Assembly: GCF_007860185.1 (NCBI RefSeq)
Contig: NZ_SJPY01000007.1
Location: 496,001 to 560,000 of the forward strand
Origin: Novipirellula aureliae
Lineage (GTDB): Bacteria; Planctomycetota; Planctomycetia; Pirellulales; Pirellulaceae
Direction: 5' to 3'
Length of the DNA: 64,000 nt
The stretch's first letter is position 1; each line of letters starts with the position of its first letter. The position numbers were made by a program, and so were the translations under genes. The notes beneath the pieces were generated by a model. That model saw only the letters and a list, made by a program, of their open reading frames with translations, did not search any database and was not told the origin of the DNA. Shown piece after piece: positions 9,229 through 18,629 of the stretch.

Positions 9229-10257
9229 ATGAATCGAACTAAACCGCATCAGCGTTTTGAGATCTCTTGGAAAACAAAGGCGGCTGCCGCTGCGCTATTG
9301 TTTGTCTCGAATATGCCTACTGCGGAAGCGCAGAGGGCCGTTGTACCAGGATCGGGCAGCGAGATCGTGGGGGTTTCCGATGACTTCGAAGACCCAAATT
9401 GGGCCTATGTGCCCAATAACCCCAAGAGCACCGAAGATATCGACGAAAACCAACGCAGTCCAATGGGCCGCACGACCAATGGACGTTGGTACGAAGGTGT
9501 CAAGCGAGGACATCCCGACGTGGTTGAGCGCGTCCGTACCCCTGCGGGCGGTTTGCCTGGCAGCCAGGGTGCTCTACTGATGCGATCAAAGTTCACAGGA
9601 ATTCCAGGTAGACCTGAGAACAAGATGCACCAGGACGATTTCATTTGTAACATCCAGTACCGGCTGAAACGTAAAATTGATATCTCGGAATGCCCGAGCG
9701 TGACCACGAGAGTGTTCTTACCGCCGGTGGCACAATGGGAGCAACGAAGTGGACCTCATTTCGGATTCCGGCTGGCCTTGGAAACGACCGCCATGGTCGA
9801 CAAAGAAAAAGGTATTGGAATCTTTAAGCGGACCGTGGAAGAGATGGGCAATGAGATCTATTGGCCAGGCATGTTTATCGAATTCGAAAGCAAAGCCGAT
9901 TCGACGCGTACGCAAGATTATGCCTATCTACGCGTTCGCAGTGACCAACGCGGCGGCGATTTCCGCGGTCCTCAAATCACGACCACCGGTTGGTGGACTC
10001 TCGGTATGAGCGTCACACCCGATGGTATGGTTCATTACTACGCATCCCCGGGTGTCGATGACTTGACCGAAGAGGATTACATCAGCAGCCAATTTCCCTA
10101 CTCGTACCGTGCCGAACGATTCCGAACGTTCTTCTATAACGTGTGTAGTGCGGATGATGGTCGAAGATGGAGCACAGCCTTTATCGTTGACGATCCGAAG
10201 GTCTTCGTGCTGAAGCCGAAGCAGCAAATGGCATCGCGACAACCAACCCGTCGCTAG
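9229..10257 (+). CDS. Secreted protein of unknown function, predicted beta-rich
   Basis: 342 aa with an N-terminal signal peptide (KTKAAAAALLFVSNMPTAEA, cleavage probably after AEA). I do not recognise the family. The mature part has many aromatic and charged beta-strand-like segments (GPHFGFRLALET, WWTLGMSVTPDGMVHYYASPG), compatible with a concanavalin A-like jelly roll, but no catalytic motif can be named. Probably exported to the periplasm or cell surface. It sits alone between two repeat regions. Planctomycete-restricted families of this kind are common (inference). Confidence 0.7.
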   Translation: MNRTKPHQRFEISWKTKAAAAALLFVSNMPTAEAQRAVVPGSGSEIVGVSDDFEDPNWAYVPNNPKSTEDIDENQRSPMGRTTNGRWYEGVKRGHPDVVERVRTPAGGLPGSQGALLMRSKFTGIPGRPENKMHQDDFICNIQYRLKRKIDISECPSVTTRVFLPPVAQWEQRSGPHFGFRLALETTAMVDKEKGIGIFKRTVEEMGNEIYWPGMFIEFESKADSTRTQDYAYLRVRSDQRGGDFRGPQITTTGWWTLGMSVTPDGMVHYYASPGVDDLTEEDYISSQFPYSYRAERFRTFFYNVCSADDGRRWSTAFIVDDPKVFVLKPKQQMASRQPTRR

Positions 10258-10372
10258 GGCAAGCGGTCACCGGTAGCGGAAGTCGTCAAGAGGTTGACTC
10301 AGTTGGAGCTAGATGCCGCAGTCATACAATCGGCGTCCCAAGGGATTCAAGCCATTAGCCCGGATGATTCAT

Positions 10373-10878
10373 TAGCCGTTTTGGCGATAACGGCCTGTCG
10401 ATTTAATCGTTTAACGCTTAGCCGAAGGCGTCAGCTTTTCCATAAGCGGTCGCCTATGGCTTGGCGTTAAACAATCAGTCGAGTCAAACCGATTAAATCA
10501 GCAGGCCGCTAACGCCAAAACGGCTAACCCGGATTATTCATGGGTTCGCATAATGTTTCGATAACTCCCATGCAGCAAGCCGTTTACATTCATTGGTCGA
10601 AAAACAGTCTGCGCATTAGCCGTTTTGGCGCTAGCGGCCTGCTGATTTAATCGTTTAACGCTTAGCCGAAGGCGTCAGCTTTTTCATAAGCGGTCGCCTA
10701 CGGCTTGGCGTTAAACGATAAGTCGAGTCAAACCGATTAAATCGACAGCCCACTAGCGCCAAAACGCCTAATGAATAATCCGGGCTAATACGCAGACTGT
10801 TTTTCAAGCAATGAACGTAAACGCTTGAAGGCGTAGACTTAGCAAAACAATTTGCAAGCCCATGAATCATCCGGGCTA
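10373..10878. repeat. Composite repeat: two 154-bp palindromes alternating with a 90-bp element
   Basis: Palindrome 1 (10373-10526) and palindrome 2 (10617-10770) are both 154 bp, begin TAGCCGTTTTGGCG and end with its near complement, with an inner hairpin around GCCGAAGGCGTCAGC. Between them (10527-10614) lies an inverted, diverged copy of the 90-bp repeat; after the second lies a direct copy (10789-10878) that is 89/90 identical to 6051-6140. No protein-coding signal. Probably non-autonomous mobile DNA or a recombination product of one. Confidence 0.85.
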
Positions 10879-11413
10879 AGCTTCAGTGGCGTGTGGACTT
10901 CGTTCCGCATTGGTCTGTTGCAGAAGGATATCGCCTCCTTGTACGAAGGACGTTTGGCATACCAGAAAGCGTTGCTCAGTGCGTCAGGACGCTTGCTTCC
11001 AAACCGCAAGCGAGCCCGCAGTAACCCGCGAGTGTCCCACACGCGCAGCCAGAAATCGACAAAATTCCCAAAAGAGCAACGCAAAGCAAAAGCGAAACAG
11101 GCCAACGCCGATGCCGAAAAAGACAAACCAATCCCCCCCCGATTAACGACAAAGTAGGTGGCATTGGGCTAACGGCACCGGCAAGGATGTTTCGGCCTCC
11201 GGCCTTGTGGGTCGATGGCGCAGCTATCCACGGGTTTTTCGGTGGAGCCAGAAAAAAAAAAACAACAATCCTGTGTTATTCGCCATACCATCTTCAGCCG
11301 ATCGGCTGGGTCATCCTCAATCGGTCCGAGATCCTGTTCGTCCGTTAGAGAAAGCTATTGGACCACATGCCGATGATTTCGTTCATTCTCGTTCATAGCC
11401 AAAGTAAACCATG
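10879..11413. other. Non-coding or undecidable 535-bp stretch
   Basis: Several overlapping frames of 62-101 codons are open on both strands at 10839-11164, with no start signal, no recognisable domain and no preferred frame; I call none of them. A GGCCTCCGGCC palindromic element lies near 11190-11205. The rest, up to the stop of the flavoprotein gene on the other strand, shows nothing recognisable. Confidence 0.5.
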
Positions 11414-13012
11414 CTACGGTTGCTTTTGTGAAAAGTACAACGCTCCGGTCGGACAGGCTGTGATGCATTTTTCGGCAACGCTTCCGAGTGCCTCTTCCAT
11501 CGTTGCGTGAAATGGCACCCCAATCCGTACGTCAAATCCACGACCAACAAAACTCAACCCCAACGCATCTTCCGACTCGTTAGCGATTTGAATACACAGC
11601 TCACAATTAATACATTTGCCTGGTTCGTAGATAACCGAGCCGCTGCGATTGACCTTCACATAAGCTCGCCGCTCGCTTTGATATCGCGTCGGGTCGGCTC
11701 CGTATTTTCCCGCGTAAGTCTCGAGCGAGCAATTGCCGTGAGCAATACACCCGCACTCTAGACATCGTTGCGATTGATCAGCGGCTACCGAACCTTCAAA
11801 AATCATCGGAAGATTCTTGGAACTCGAAATGGAATCGCCATTCTTCGCAGCCTCACCGAGCCGTCCGATCGGTTTCCCATTCGACAGAAACTCAGCCATC
11901 TCCTCGGTTGGGATCTTGCCAACTCGCGACGAGAACGGACGAACAACGGGAGTAATCGTTTGCCCTCGAACAAACTCGTCGATTGCGGCCGCAGCTTCTT
12001 TACCATCCGCAACGCTGCGAACCACCAAGCCCTTACCACGGATCGCGTTGCCGGCCGCAAACACTCGTTCGGTTCCCGTTTCAAAAGTCCCTGCGTTGAT
12101 CTCGATTCCTCGGCGGCTGATCTTCAACCCCCAATCGCCAGCAAGCTCTTTCGCTTCGCCGCCGATACAGATCAAAATAGCATCGAAGTCATTCTGCAAG
12201 TCACTCAGTGTTACATCAGTGCCAAGCGAGACTCCTGCGGCGAACTCGACTCCCATACGCAAAATGACGTCAATCTCACCCTGGAGGACTTCAGCGGGCA
12301 AGTCCTTCGGGAAATCGGTTCGAAGCCGGCCACCCGCTCGATCGGCGGCGTCGATCAGTATGACGTTGTGCCCTGAAACGCGTAAATGAAACGCAGCCGC
12401 CAACCCGGTTGGCCCCGCACCGACGACCACAATCTGTTTTCCGGTGTCTTCTTTACAATTCGGGACATAGGGAGAGTCCGAAGCCAAATCTTGATCGGCA
12501 ACCGAGCGTTTCAAATCGCAAACTTCAACGGGTCCATCAGCGGACGAGCGCCTGCAACCTTTCTCGCACGGCTTTGGACATACTCGCCCGAGGACAGCGG
12601 GCAGGGCAATGTCTTCCTTAATCGTCGCAATCGCCGATGTAAAATCTTCGTCACCGATGTCCCGCAGCATTTTGGGAATGTCCATGTGGGCCGGGCACGC
12701 GAAATAGCACGGTGCCAAACAATCACCAACATGGTCACTAAGCAATAATTCCAAAGCTGTTCGCCGCAGCGCATGGACCTCATCCGTTTCGCTTTCCACT
12801 CGCATGCCGTCCACCGCAGGCATCCCACACGACGGAAGAACGCGACCGCTATCGACCAGCTTGACCAAGCACACTTGGCACGATGTCGATGCTTTGTATC
12901 CCTTCAAGTAGCAAAGTGTCGGGACATCGATGCCCAGTTTGCGAGCGGCATCGAGAATCGTTTCGCCATCCGCGACTTCCACTTCGACATTGTCAATGGT
13001 TATTTTGGGCAT
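11414..13012 (-). CDS. NuoG-like ferredoxin / GltD-like FAD oxidoreductase / 4Fe-4S chimera
   Basis: 532 aa, cytoplasmic. Domains in order: an N-terminal [2Fe-2S] ferredoxin (residues about 1-80, Cys pattern C-x10-C-x2-C ending in PSCGMP) as in NuoG and HydA; a GltD-type N-terminal iron-sulfur segment (CYFACPAHMDIP, then CPKPCEKGCRR); an FAD-binding Rossmann domain (VVVGAGPTGLAAA at about 195) with a second dinucleotide domain ending in RVFAAGNAIRGKG; and a C-terminal NuoG-like [4Fe-4S] region (CINCELCIQ, then CITACPTGA). It combines the NAD(P)H-linked flavin module of glutamate synthase small subunit/NfnB with NuoG-type electron wiring. It starts 12 bp after the NuoEF gene and is the last gene of the operon. 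No hydrogenase H-cluster or molybdopterin domain is present. Confidence 0.85.
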   Translation of the reverse strand: MPKITIDNVEVEVADGETILDAARKLGIDVPTLCYLKGYKASTSCQVCLVKLVDSGRVLPSCGMPAVDGMRVESETDEVHALRRTALELLLSDHVGDCLAPCYFACPAHMDIPKMLRDIGDEDFTSAIATIKEDIALPAVLGRVCPKPCEKGCRRSSADGPVEVCDLKRSVADQDLASDSPYVPNCKEDTGKQIVVVGAGPTGLAAAFHLRVSGHNVILIDAADRAGGRLRTDFPKDLPAEVLQGEIDVILRMGVEFAAGVSLGTDVTLSDLQNDFDAILICIGGEAKELAGDWGLKISRRGIEINAGTFETGTERVFAAGNAIRGKGLVVRSVADGKEAAAAIDEFVRGQTITPVVRPFSSRVGKIPTEEMAEFLSNGKPIGRLGEAAKNGDSISSSKNLPMIFEGSVAADQSQRCLECGCIAHGNCSLETYAGKYGADPTRYQSERRAYVKVNRSGSVIYEPGKCINCELCIQIANESEDALGLSFVGRGFDVRIGVPFHATMEEALGSVAEKCITACPTGALYFSQKQP

Positions 13013-13024
13013 CGTATCTCAAAC

Positions 13025-15388
13025 TCATTCAACGTAGACGGCGTTCTCGGGACAAACTTGGAAACAGGTGTCGCAGCGGGTACACAAATCGGAGTTGATC
13101 GTGTGGATTTTATAGGGCGTGATCGGAATCGCATCGACGGGACATTCTTGAGCACAGAGCGTACACCCCGTGCATGCTTGATTGATTTTGTACTGGATCA
13201 GCGTCGTGCATCGTCCTGCTGGGCAACGGCCATCGAGATGAGCTTCAAACTCGTTGCGGAAAAAACGGAGCATCGATAACACCGGATTCGGTGCGGTTTT
13301 ACCGAGACCGCAAAGACTTCCCGCAGACACATCTAGCGACAAGCGTTCGAGTGTTTCCAAGTCTCCCCTCTTTCCTTTGCCTTCACAGATACGATCCAAA
13401 ATGTCGAGCATTCGCCGTGTTCCCACTCGACAAAACGTACATTTTCCGCACGATTGATCTTGTGTGAAACGGAGGAAATAGCGGGCGATATCGACCATGC
13501 AATCCTCTTCATCGAGCACGACCAGACCTCCGCTCCCCATGATCGCGCCGACTTCGGCCAGCGATTCATAGTCGATTGATGTATCGGCCAACTCGGCCGG
13601 TACGCATCCGCCCGAGGGGCCACCGACTTGGACGGCTTTTAGTTTCTTTCCGTTCGCAACACCGCCGCCCACTTCGTCGATCACTTGACGGATCGTGATT
13701 CCCATTGGAACTTCGATCAGACCACCGCGAGCGATTTTGCCTGCCAAAGCAAAGACTTTCGTACCTTTGCTCTTCTCCGTCCCAAGGGCTGCGAACGCTT
13801 CCCAGCCGTTGCGGAAGATCCAGGGGACCAGAGCATACGTTTCGACATTGTTGATTAACGTCGGCTGTTTCCAAAGCCCCAGTTCGGCAGGATAGGGAGG
13901 ACGCAAATGTGGCATCCCTCGTTCTCCCTGCATCGAAGCCAACAACGCCGTTTCTTCGCCGCAGACAAACGCACCGGCGCCCTCCATGATCCCCAGCTTC
14001 ATCGAGAAATCACTTCCCAGAATGTGATCGCCAAGAATCCCGTCCGCTTCACAAATTTTGATCGCTTCACGAAGACGTTTGACGGCCAATGGATACTCCG
14101 CTCGAACGTAGAAGTAACCTTCACGCGCCCCGGTTGCCAAGGCGGCAATCATCATTCCCTCAATGACCCGATAGGGAAACGATTCGAGAATCATGCGATC
14201 CATGAACGCTCCCGGATCGCCCTCGTCACCGTTACAGATAATGTACTTCTTTGCCTGTTCGTCGTTTGACAGGTCGACGTCATGAACCTTTTGCCACTTG
14301 ATGCCTGATGGGAAGCCCGCCCCACCGCGACCGCGAAGACCACTCTTTTTCACCTCATCAATGATTTGTTGAGGATCGTTCATTTCGATGCATTTTTTGA
14401 GTGCAGCAAAGCCGTTGTGGCGTTTGTACTCCTCCAAATCCATTGGATCGATTTGTCCACAGTCCTCCGTTGCCAAATGCTTTTGCGGACCTAAAAATGC
14501 GCACACGCTACCTTCGCGTGGATTGATCGCTTTTTGAATTGTCGGCTCATCGTCCTCATCGACGATAAATCGATCGAGCCATTTTTCAGCCGTATACGAT
14601 AGTCGCTTGGCCCATCCACGAGGCTTAAAATGCTTCATCACCAACGATTCCGCATCCTCTGCTTGCACCTTTGCATAGAGTTGTGTGGTCCCGTTTTTGG
14701 GCACGATTTCCAATAGGGGTGTTTGGTGGCACATGCCAACGCATCCGACCCGCTTTACGTCCGCGCAAGCTCCCGACTGCGCCAACACTCGCTCCACCGC
14801 ATCGCGAACCTTGTCACTACCTTGGGCGACACAGCACGAGCCCATCCCGATTCGAATTTCGCCGAGCGATTCGCCGTTCCGCGGGCTTCGAGCCGGAGAC
14901 GGCGATGCAACACGATTGAGTTGCTGTTTAAAATCTCCTAGCATCTCGGGGACTTTGCGTGGCGATAGACCGCCATAGGTCAGATCATCCATTTGGACCA
15001 CGGGTGCGAGCGTACAGCAACCCAAGCAGGCGACGGATTGAATGGTAAACTGGCCATCTTTATCCGTGTCTTCCGCTTGGGACAGTTTAAGCTCGCTGCG
15101 AATCGAATCGATTACCAATGGAGCGCCTTTGACATGGCACGCCGTGCCCAAGCAGACATGAATCAAATGCTTGCCGACCGGTGTATGTCGAAATTGGCTG
15201 TAGAAAGTCGAAACGCCTTCGATCGATGCGGGAGTGATTTCGGTTTGTGAGCAAACATGCCGAAGCGCGGACTCCGGCAAGTAGCGATAGTGCGTCTGAA
15301 TTTGCTGCAGAATCGGGATCACTGCTTCCGGTCCTCGCCCGATCCTCGCAATCGCGTCGTCAACAAAGGCTAGGTCGATATTCGTCAT
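13025..15388 (-). CDS. NuoE-NuoF fusion (NADH-binding flavoprotein with extra ferredoxin domain)
   Basis: 787 aa, cytoplasmic. Residues about 1-160 are NuoE-like, a thioredoxin-fold [2Fe-2S] domain with CLGTACH and CLGCC. Residues about 175-265 are a second thioredoxin-fold [2Fe-2S] domain (GSCCVAQG, then CVGMCHQ), as in HydB/HndC. Residues about 280-700 are NuoF: NADH/FMN loops LRGRGGAGFPSG and CNGDEGDPGAFMDR, the GAGAFVCGEETALL block, SLBB segment, and the N3 cluster motif SCGKCTFCR. The C-terminus has two [4Fe-4S] motifs (CTGCTLCAQECP, CTRCDTCFQVCP). This is the architecture of the flavin subunit of electron-bifurcating or NAD(P)-reducing hydrogenases, but no hydrogenase subunit is nearby. 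It is followed 12 bp later by the NuoG/GltD-like gene, its probable partner. Confidence 0.9.
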   Translation of the reverse strand: MTNIDLAFVDDAIARIGRGPEAVIPILQQIQTHYRYLPESALRHVCSQTEITPASIEGVSTFYSQFRHTPVGKHLIHVCLGTACHVKGAPLVIDSIRSELKLSQAEDTDKDGQFTIQSVACLGCCTLAPVVQMDDLTYGGLSPRKVPEMLGDFKQQLNRVASPSPARSPRNGESLGEIRIGMGSCCVAQGSDKVRDAVERVLAQSGACADVKRVGCVGMCHQTPLLEIVPKNGTTQLYAKVQAEDAESLVMKHFKPRGWAKRLSYTAEKWLDRFIVDEDDEPTIQKAINPREGSVCAFLGPQKHLATEDCGQIDPMDLEEYKRHNGFAALKKCIEMNDPQQIIDEVKKSGLRGRGGAGFPSGIKWQKVHDVDLSNDEQAKKYIICNGDEGDPGAFMDRMILESFPYRVIEGMMIAALATGAREGYFYVRAEYPLAVKRLREAIKICEADGILGDHILGSDFSMKLGIMEGAGAFVCGEETALLASMQGERGMPHLRPPYPAELGLWKQPTLINNVETYALVPWIFRNGWEAFAALGTEKSKGTKVFALAGKIARGGLIEVPMGITIRQVIDEVGGGVANGKKLKAVQVGGPSGGCVPAELADTSIDYESLAEVGAIMGSGGLVVLDEEDCMVDIARYFLRFTQDQSCGKCTFCRVGTRRMLDILDRICEGKGKRGDLETLERLSLDVSAGSLCGLGKTAPNPVLSMLRFFRNEFEAHLDGRCPAGRCTTLIQYKINQACTGCTLCAQECPVDAIPITPYKIHTINSDLCTRCDTCFQVCPENAVYVE

Positions 15389-15480
15389 GGTTTTTTATTG
15401 TAGTCGTTTTAGGAGTCGGTGGCAGTCTATCGTCGTTTATCGTAGGCGGGGTCCAGGAGTCTCTACGACGTAGACCCGGC

Positions 15481-17292
15481 CTACTTCCCGATACATATCA
15501 ACTTTGATTTCGTCCGGAAATACATCCGTCCGTCCTTCACCGCTGGGCTCGTCACACACTCGTCACCCAAATTGCTTTCGGCAATCGTCGTGCATCCTTC
15601 CATCGTTGTGTCCAAAACATAAACCTTGCCATCCGTGTCGATTAAATGCAAATGATTGTCGATCATCGTTGGCGATGACGAGAACGAAGCATCGATTTCA
15701 TGCTCCCAAATCGGGTCCTCGGCTCCCTGTAAATCATATGCGCAAAGCAGCCCGTCCGAGGTCAACAAGAAGACCATCTTCTCAGTCGCCAATGGACTGC
15801 ACAAAGCCGGGGCTCCATAGTAGTTTTCCCACAGCAGATGTGTCTCGGTGACGTCCCCTTCCCCATCCGCTTTGATCGCGGTCACTCCCGGCATCTCGTT
15901 CGCCACCACAACGATGCCATCGACAGAGACGGGCGATGGTCCGACGTCGCCATCCAAGCACTCCGCTCGCCAAATCTCGCTCCCATCTCGCGGCGAATAG
16001 GCGACGACAGAAGGCGGACCGCAGACGATCAATTGAGGTTCACCGGCGACGTCTACGATAATTGGAGTCGCCCAAGAATTCGGGACCTCTTCGCGATTTG
16101 CCTCCCAAACCGTTTCACCCGATTGAACATCCAAAGCCAAGAGCTTCGATAGAGCATCCCCTTCATGCCCCTGGTCAAATTGTACAATCAGCAAGTTTTC
16201 AAACGTTGTCAAGGATGACGCGTGTCCGTAATTGTTTATGGGTATGCCTAAACTCCGAGACCAAGTCAGCTTGCCCTCAAAATCAAACGCTCCGATGTCA
16301 CCGTTTGCAAAAATGGCAAACACACTTCGTCCGTCGGTCGCCATCGTCGGAGCGGCGTAACCGGTATCATCCATCACCTCGGGGACTTCCGCCGTGCTTT
16401 CGGGAGTGGATGGAACTTCTTGGCTCCATAGCCGTTCACCTGTTTCAGTCGCGAAACAGATCACTTCCCGTTTCTCTTCGGTCGCGCCTGATAGAAAAAT
16501 CCGGTTTCCCCAAATGATTGGCGAATTGTTGCCGGGTAGCGGAACATCGGATTGCCAAACCACTCCATCACCCGACTCGGCATCAAACTCAATCCGTACC
16601 GATTGATCCGAAACGATCCCCAGCCCATGCGGCCCACGAAACCGCGGCCAGTTCTCTCGCCGTTCTGCTTCACTCGGCAGCGATGGTTGGTTCTCCGTTT
16701 TGGCTTCATCTAACTCTGCTGCTGCCTCTGCTGCAGCGGTTGCCGGTTGGGCTACCGATTCCGCCTGTCTCTCTGCCGATACCAAGTGGGGACTAACCAA
16801 ATTGATTGACGCAAATCGATTCTCCATCGCTGCAAAAAAACCGAAAGCGACAACGACGGTTAGCGCCGCTAGACCAGCGACAGCGTAGCGACCCGTTCGG
16901 CTATCCACTTCATCGGCTGCCTCTCGATGTTCTTGCGGTGTCGATCGTGGATCCGGTAAACGACGACGTAGTACAGCAGCCCATTTCCCGAGTCCGATGG
17001 TTGCGGATGAGCTTAGCAGCAATAGCCAAGCGCCCCAATAGGTAAAACTTCGTTGGTCGAAATAGACTTCTCGAAGTTCCGCATCAAGCTCACGAAACGA
17101 GGCTTGCAACGCTTCGTTATTAGGATCGTTCCTTAACTCGTCTCGCATTTCCGTGTAGATCGCACCACTTAGCGGATCCTCTTCGGCCCGGCGCGCGTAA
17201 TCATTGATCAATAGCAGTGCAACGATGACGGCGAACACGCCTGTGATGATGGATGTGCGGAAAGCTATTTTGTACCGGTCGTTAGGAGTCAT
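15481..17292 (-). CDS. Membrane-anchored PQQ-like beta-propeller protein
   Basis: About 603 aa from the ATG at 17292, which overlaps the preceding stop (ATGA). Three membrane segments come first: ITGVFAVIVALLLIND, WGAWLLLLSSSATIGLG, and VAGLAALTVVVAFGFFAA. After a linker, the rest is a PQQ-like (YVTN/WD40-type) propeller: repeated blades of the form VICFATETGERLWSQE, LLALDVQSGETVWEAN, GSEIWRAECLDGDVGPSPV. No PQQ-dehydrogenase catalytic signature or heme motif is visible, so a binding, scaffold or sensory role is more likely than catalysis. The propeller should face the periplasm. It is coupled to the NapH/NosR-like gene. Confidence 0.85.
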   Translation of the reverse strand: MTPNDRYKIAFRTSIITGVFAVIVALLLINDYARRAEEDPLSGAIYTEMRDELRNDPNNEALQASFRELDAELREVYFDQRSFTYWGAWLLLLSSSATIGLGKWAAVLRRRLPDPRSTPQEHREAADEVDSRTGRYAVAGLAALTVVVAFGFFAAMENRFASINLVSPHLVSAERQAESVAQPATAAAEAAAELDEAKTENQPSLPSEAERRENWPRFRGPHGLGIVSDQSVRIEFDAESGDGVVWQSDVPLPGNNSPIIWGNRIFLSGATEEKREVICFATETGERLWSQEVPSTPESTAEVPEVMDDTGYAAPTMATDGRSVFAIFANGDIGAFDFEGKLTWSRSLGIPINNYGHASSLTTFENLLIVQFDQGHEGDALSKLLALDVQSGETVWEANREEVPNSWATPIIVDVAGEPQLIVCGPPSVVAYSPRDGSEIWRAECLDGDVGPSPVSVDGIVVVANEMPGVTAIKADGEGDVTETHLLWENYYGAPALCSPLATEKMVFLLTSDGLLCAYDLQGAEDPIWEHEIDASFSSSPTMIDNHLHLIDTDGKVYVLDTTMEGCTTIAESNLGDECVTSPAVKDGRMYFRTKSKLICIGK

Positions 17293-18629
17293 CGAGGATC
17301 TCCCGTTGTTTCGATGGAAACCAATTGCGAAACGTCGCCGACTAAACCTTGGCGAACATGCTCGCCCGGACAATACCAATAGCATCGCGCACAGGATACA
17401 CATCGTGCCCGGTCCGGTTCATAATCGACTCGTCGACGGCGAATCGACAGCGTCACGAACTTGACGCCGACCACCAAGCCGACCCATCCCCCCAGAGCCA
17501 TGCCGAGCCAACCAAAGAGTTCACGCTGACCGATAGCGCGCTCGATCAAGGCCGAAGTGGGTTGCCCCGTATTCCGAAACGCTTCGCTGGCGTCCGTCAT
17601 CCCTTCGACTTCGCCTGCATCTTCTTGAATGATCCGTTCCGCCAAACGAACATCCGCGTCCAACTTTGAAAGAGGCGTTTTGAGCAACAAACCAACCAGA
17701 ACACCACAAATGATTAGTACGGGCACTGATAAAAGCGATTTGGCCAATCGACCGCGAGCCTTTACACGTTCTGATTTATGAATCGGTCGAGTCGGCGTCG
17801 CGATCGCACCGTAGGGGCAGCTGTTTTCACAAAGGTGGCATTGGATACACGTCTCCGGTGCAATACGTCCGTGCCACTTCGAACCCTTCGACAATACACC
17901 CAAAATCGCACCGTAGGGACACAGATAGCGGCAATAGGGACGTCCGATGAATACCCCCAACAACAAGATCGACCCGCCGAAGATCAACATGTTGACGTTA
18001 CCGCTCATGCGGAACATCGCGACGAATGGATCGTAGCGGCAGATAATGAACGCCGTGCCGGTCGCAGCGTAAAGAATCGCCAAACCGAGATAGATATAAG
18101 GGACCAACCCGAGCGAATGATCGAGCCAAGAGGGAACGCGAACCGGACGAACGGCGACCACTTCTTGAATTGCCCCGAGTGGACAAACCGCTGCACAAAA
18201 CGTGCGTCCGAAAAACAGTGTATAGACGAGCGGCAAAACAAAGATCGCGATCACGGTCCAGGGAATCGCGTAGCTGGAGTCGAACATGCCGAGCGTTACA
18301 TTTTGCACTGCCCCGATCGCGCACACACAACCGCCCCGTGCGAAACCAAACCATAGCAGCGACGCCACGGCCAATGCGAACAATCCACGGCGTGATCGGC
18401 TGACAATCGCCAAATAGGACGCCAGCGACAAGGCGATGACAAGCAGCCCTACGTTCAGCCACTCCCATATCGGACTGTCAGGATTCGATGGAAGCGTAAT
18501 CGGAACGTCGTGGTTCGTAAACTCGGGAACGGGAATCAATTCCGAACCGACCGCTACCGAACTCGACAAGCAGAGAGCCCCCAATACCAGGAAGATACGA
18601 ATTTTGTAGACCGAAGATGACTGGTTCAT
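17289..18629 (-). CDS. NapH/NosR-like membrane iron-sulfur protein
   Basis: 446 aa. A signal-like N-terminal segment is followed by about five or six membrane helices (WLNVGLLVIALSLASYLAIV, VIAIFVLPLVYTLF, YIYLGLAILYAATG, MLIFGGSILLLGVFIG, SVPVLIICGVLVGLLL, MALGGWVGLVVGV). Two NosR-type CX3CP motifs (CAAVCPLGA, CRYLCPYGA) are present, then a ferredoxin motif CIQCHLCENSCP and a C-terminal CVSCARCYWYCP. NosR/NapH/RdxA-type proteins pass electrons across the membrane; the FMN-binding N-terminal domain of NosR is absent. Both ends overlap neighbours by four bases (ATGA), so ferredoxin, this protein and the propeller are translated as one unit. Confidence 0.88.
   Translation of the reverse strand: MNQSSSVYKIRIFLVLGALCLSSSVAVGSELIPVPEFTNHDVPITLPSNPDSPIWEWLNVGLLVIALSLASYLAIVSRSRRGLFALAVASLLWFGFARGGCVCAIGAVQNVTLGMFDSSYAIPWTVIAIFVLPLVYTLFFGRTFCAAVCPLGAIQEVVAVRPVRVPSWLDHSLGLVPYIYLGLAILYAATGTAFIICRYDPFVAMFRMSGNVNMLIFGGSILLLGVFIGRPYCRYLCPYGAILGVLSKGSKWHGRIAPETCIQCHLCENSCPYGAIATPTRPIHKSERVKARGRLAKSLLSVPVLIICGVLVGLLLKTPLSKLDADVRLAERIIQEDAGEVEGMTDASEAFRNTGQPTSALIERAIGQRELFGWLGMALGGWVGLVVGVKFVTLSIRRRRVDYEPDRARCVSCARCYWYCPGEHVRQGLVGDVSQLVSIETTGDPR

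Noticed and set aside
10839-11164. Small genes in several overlapping frames on both strands
   Set aside because: Up to five frames are open at once, none has a domain, signal peptide or start signal, and the 5' part overlaps the 90-bp repeat.
13025-15388. Respiratory complex I or [FeFe]-hydrogenase locus
   Set aside because: Only the NADH-input module is present; no membrane Nuo subunits, no H-cluster motif and no maturation genes in the window.
15481-17292. PQQ-dependent alcohol/glucose dehydrogenase
   Set aside because: Propeller blades are present but no catalytic or PQQ/calcium ligand signature or heme domain could be seen.
17293-17403. Longer N-terminus for the 603-aa propeller protein
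   Set aside because: The extension lies inside the NapH/NosR-like coding region; the ATGA overlap at 17289-17292 gives a natural start followed by a membrane anchor.
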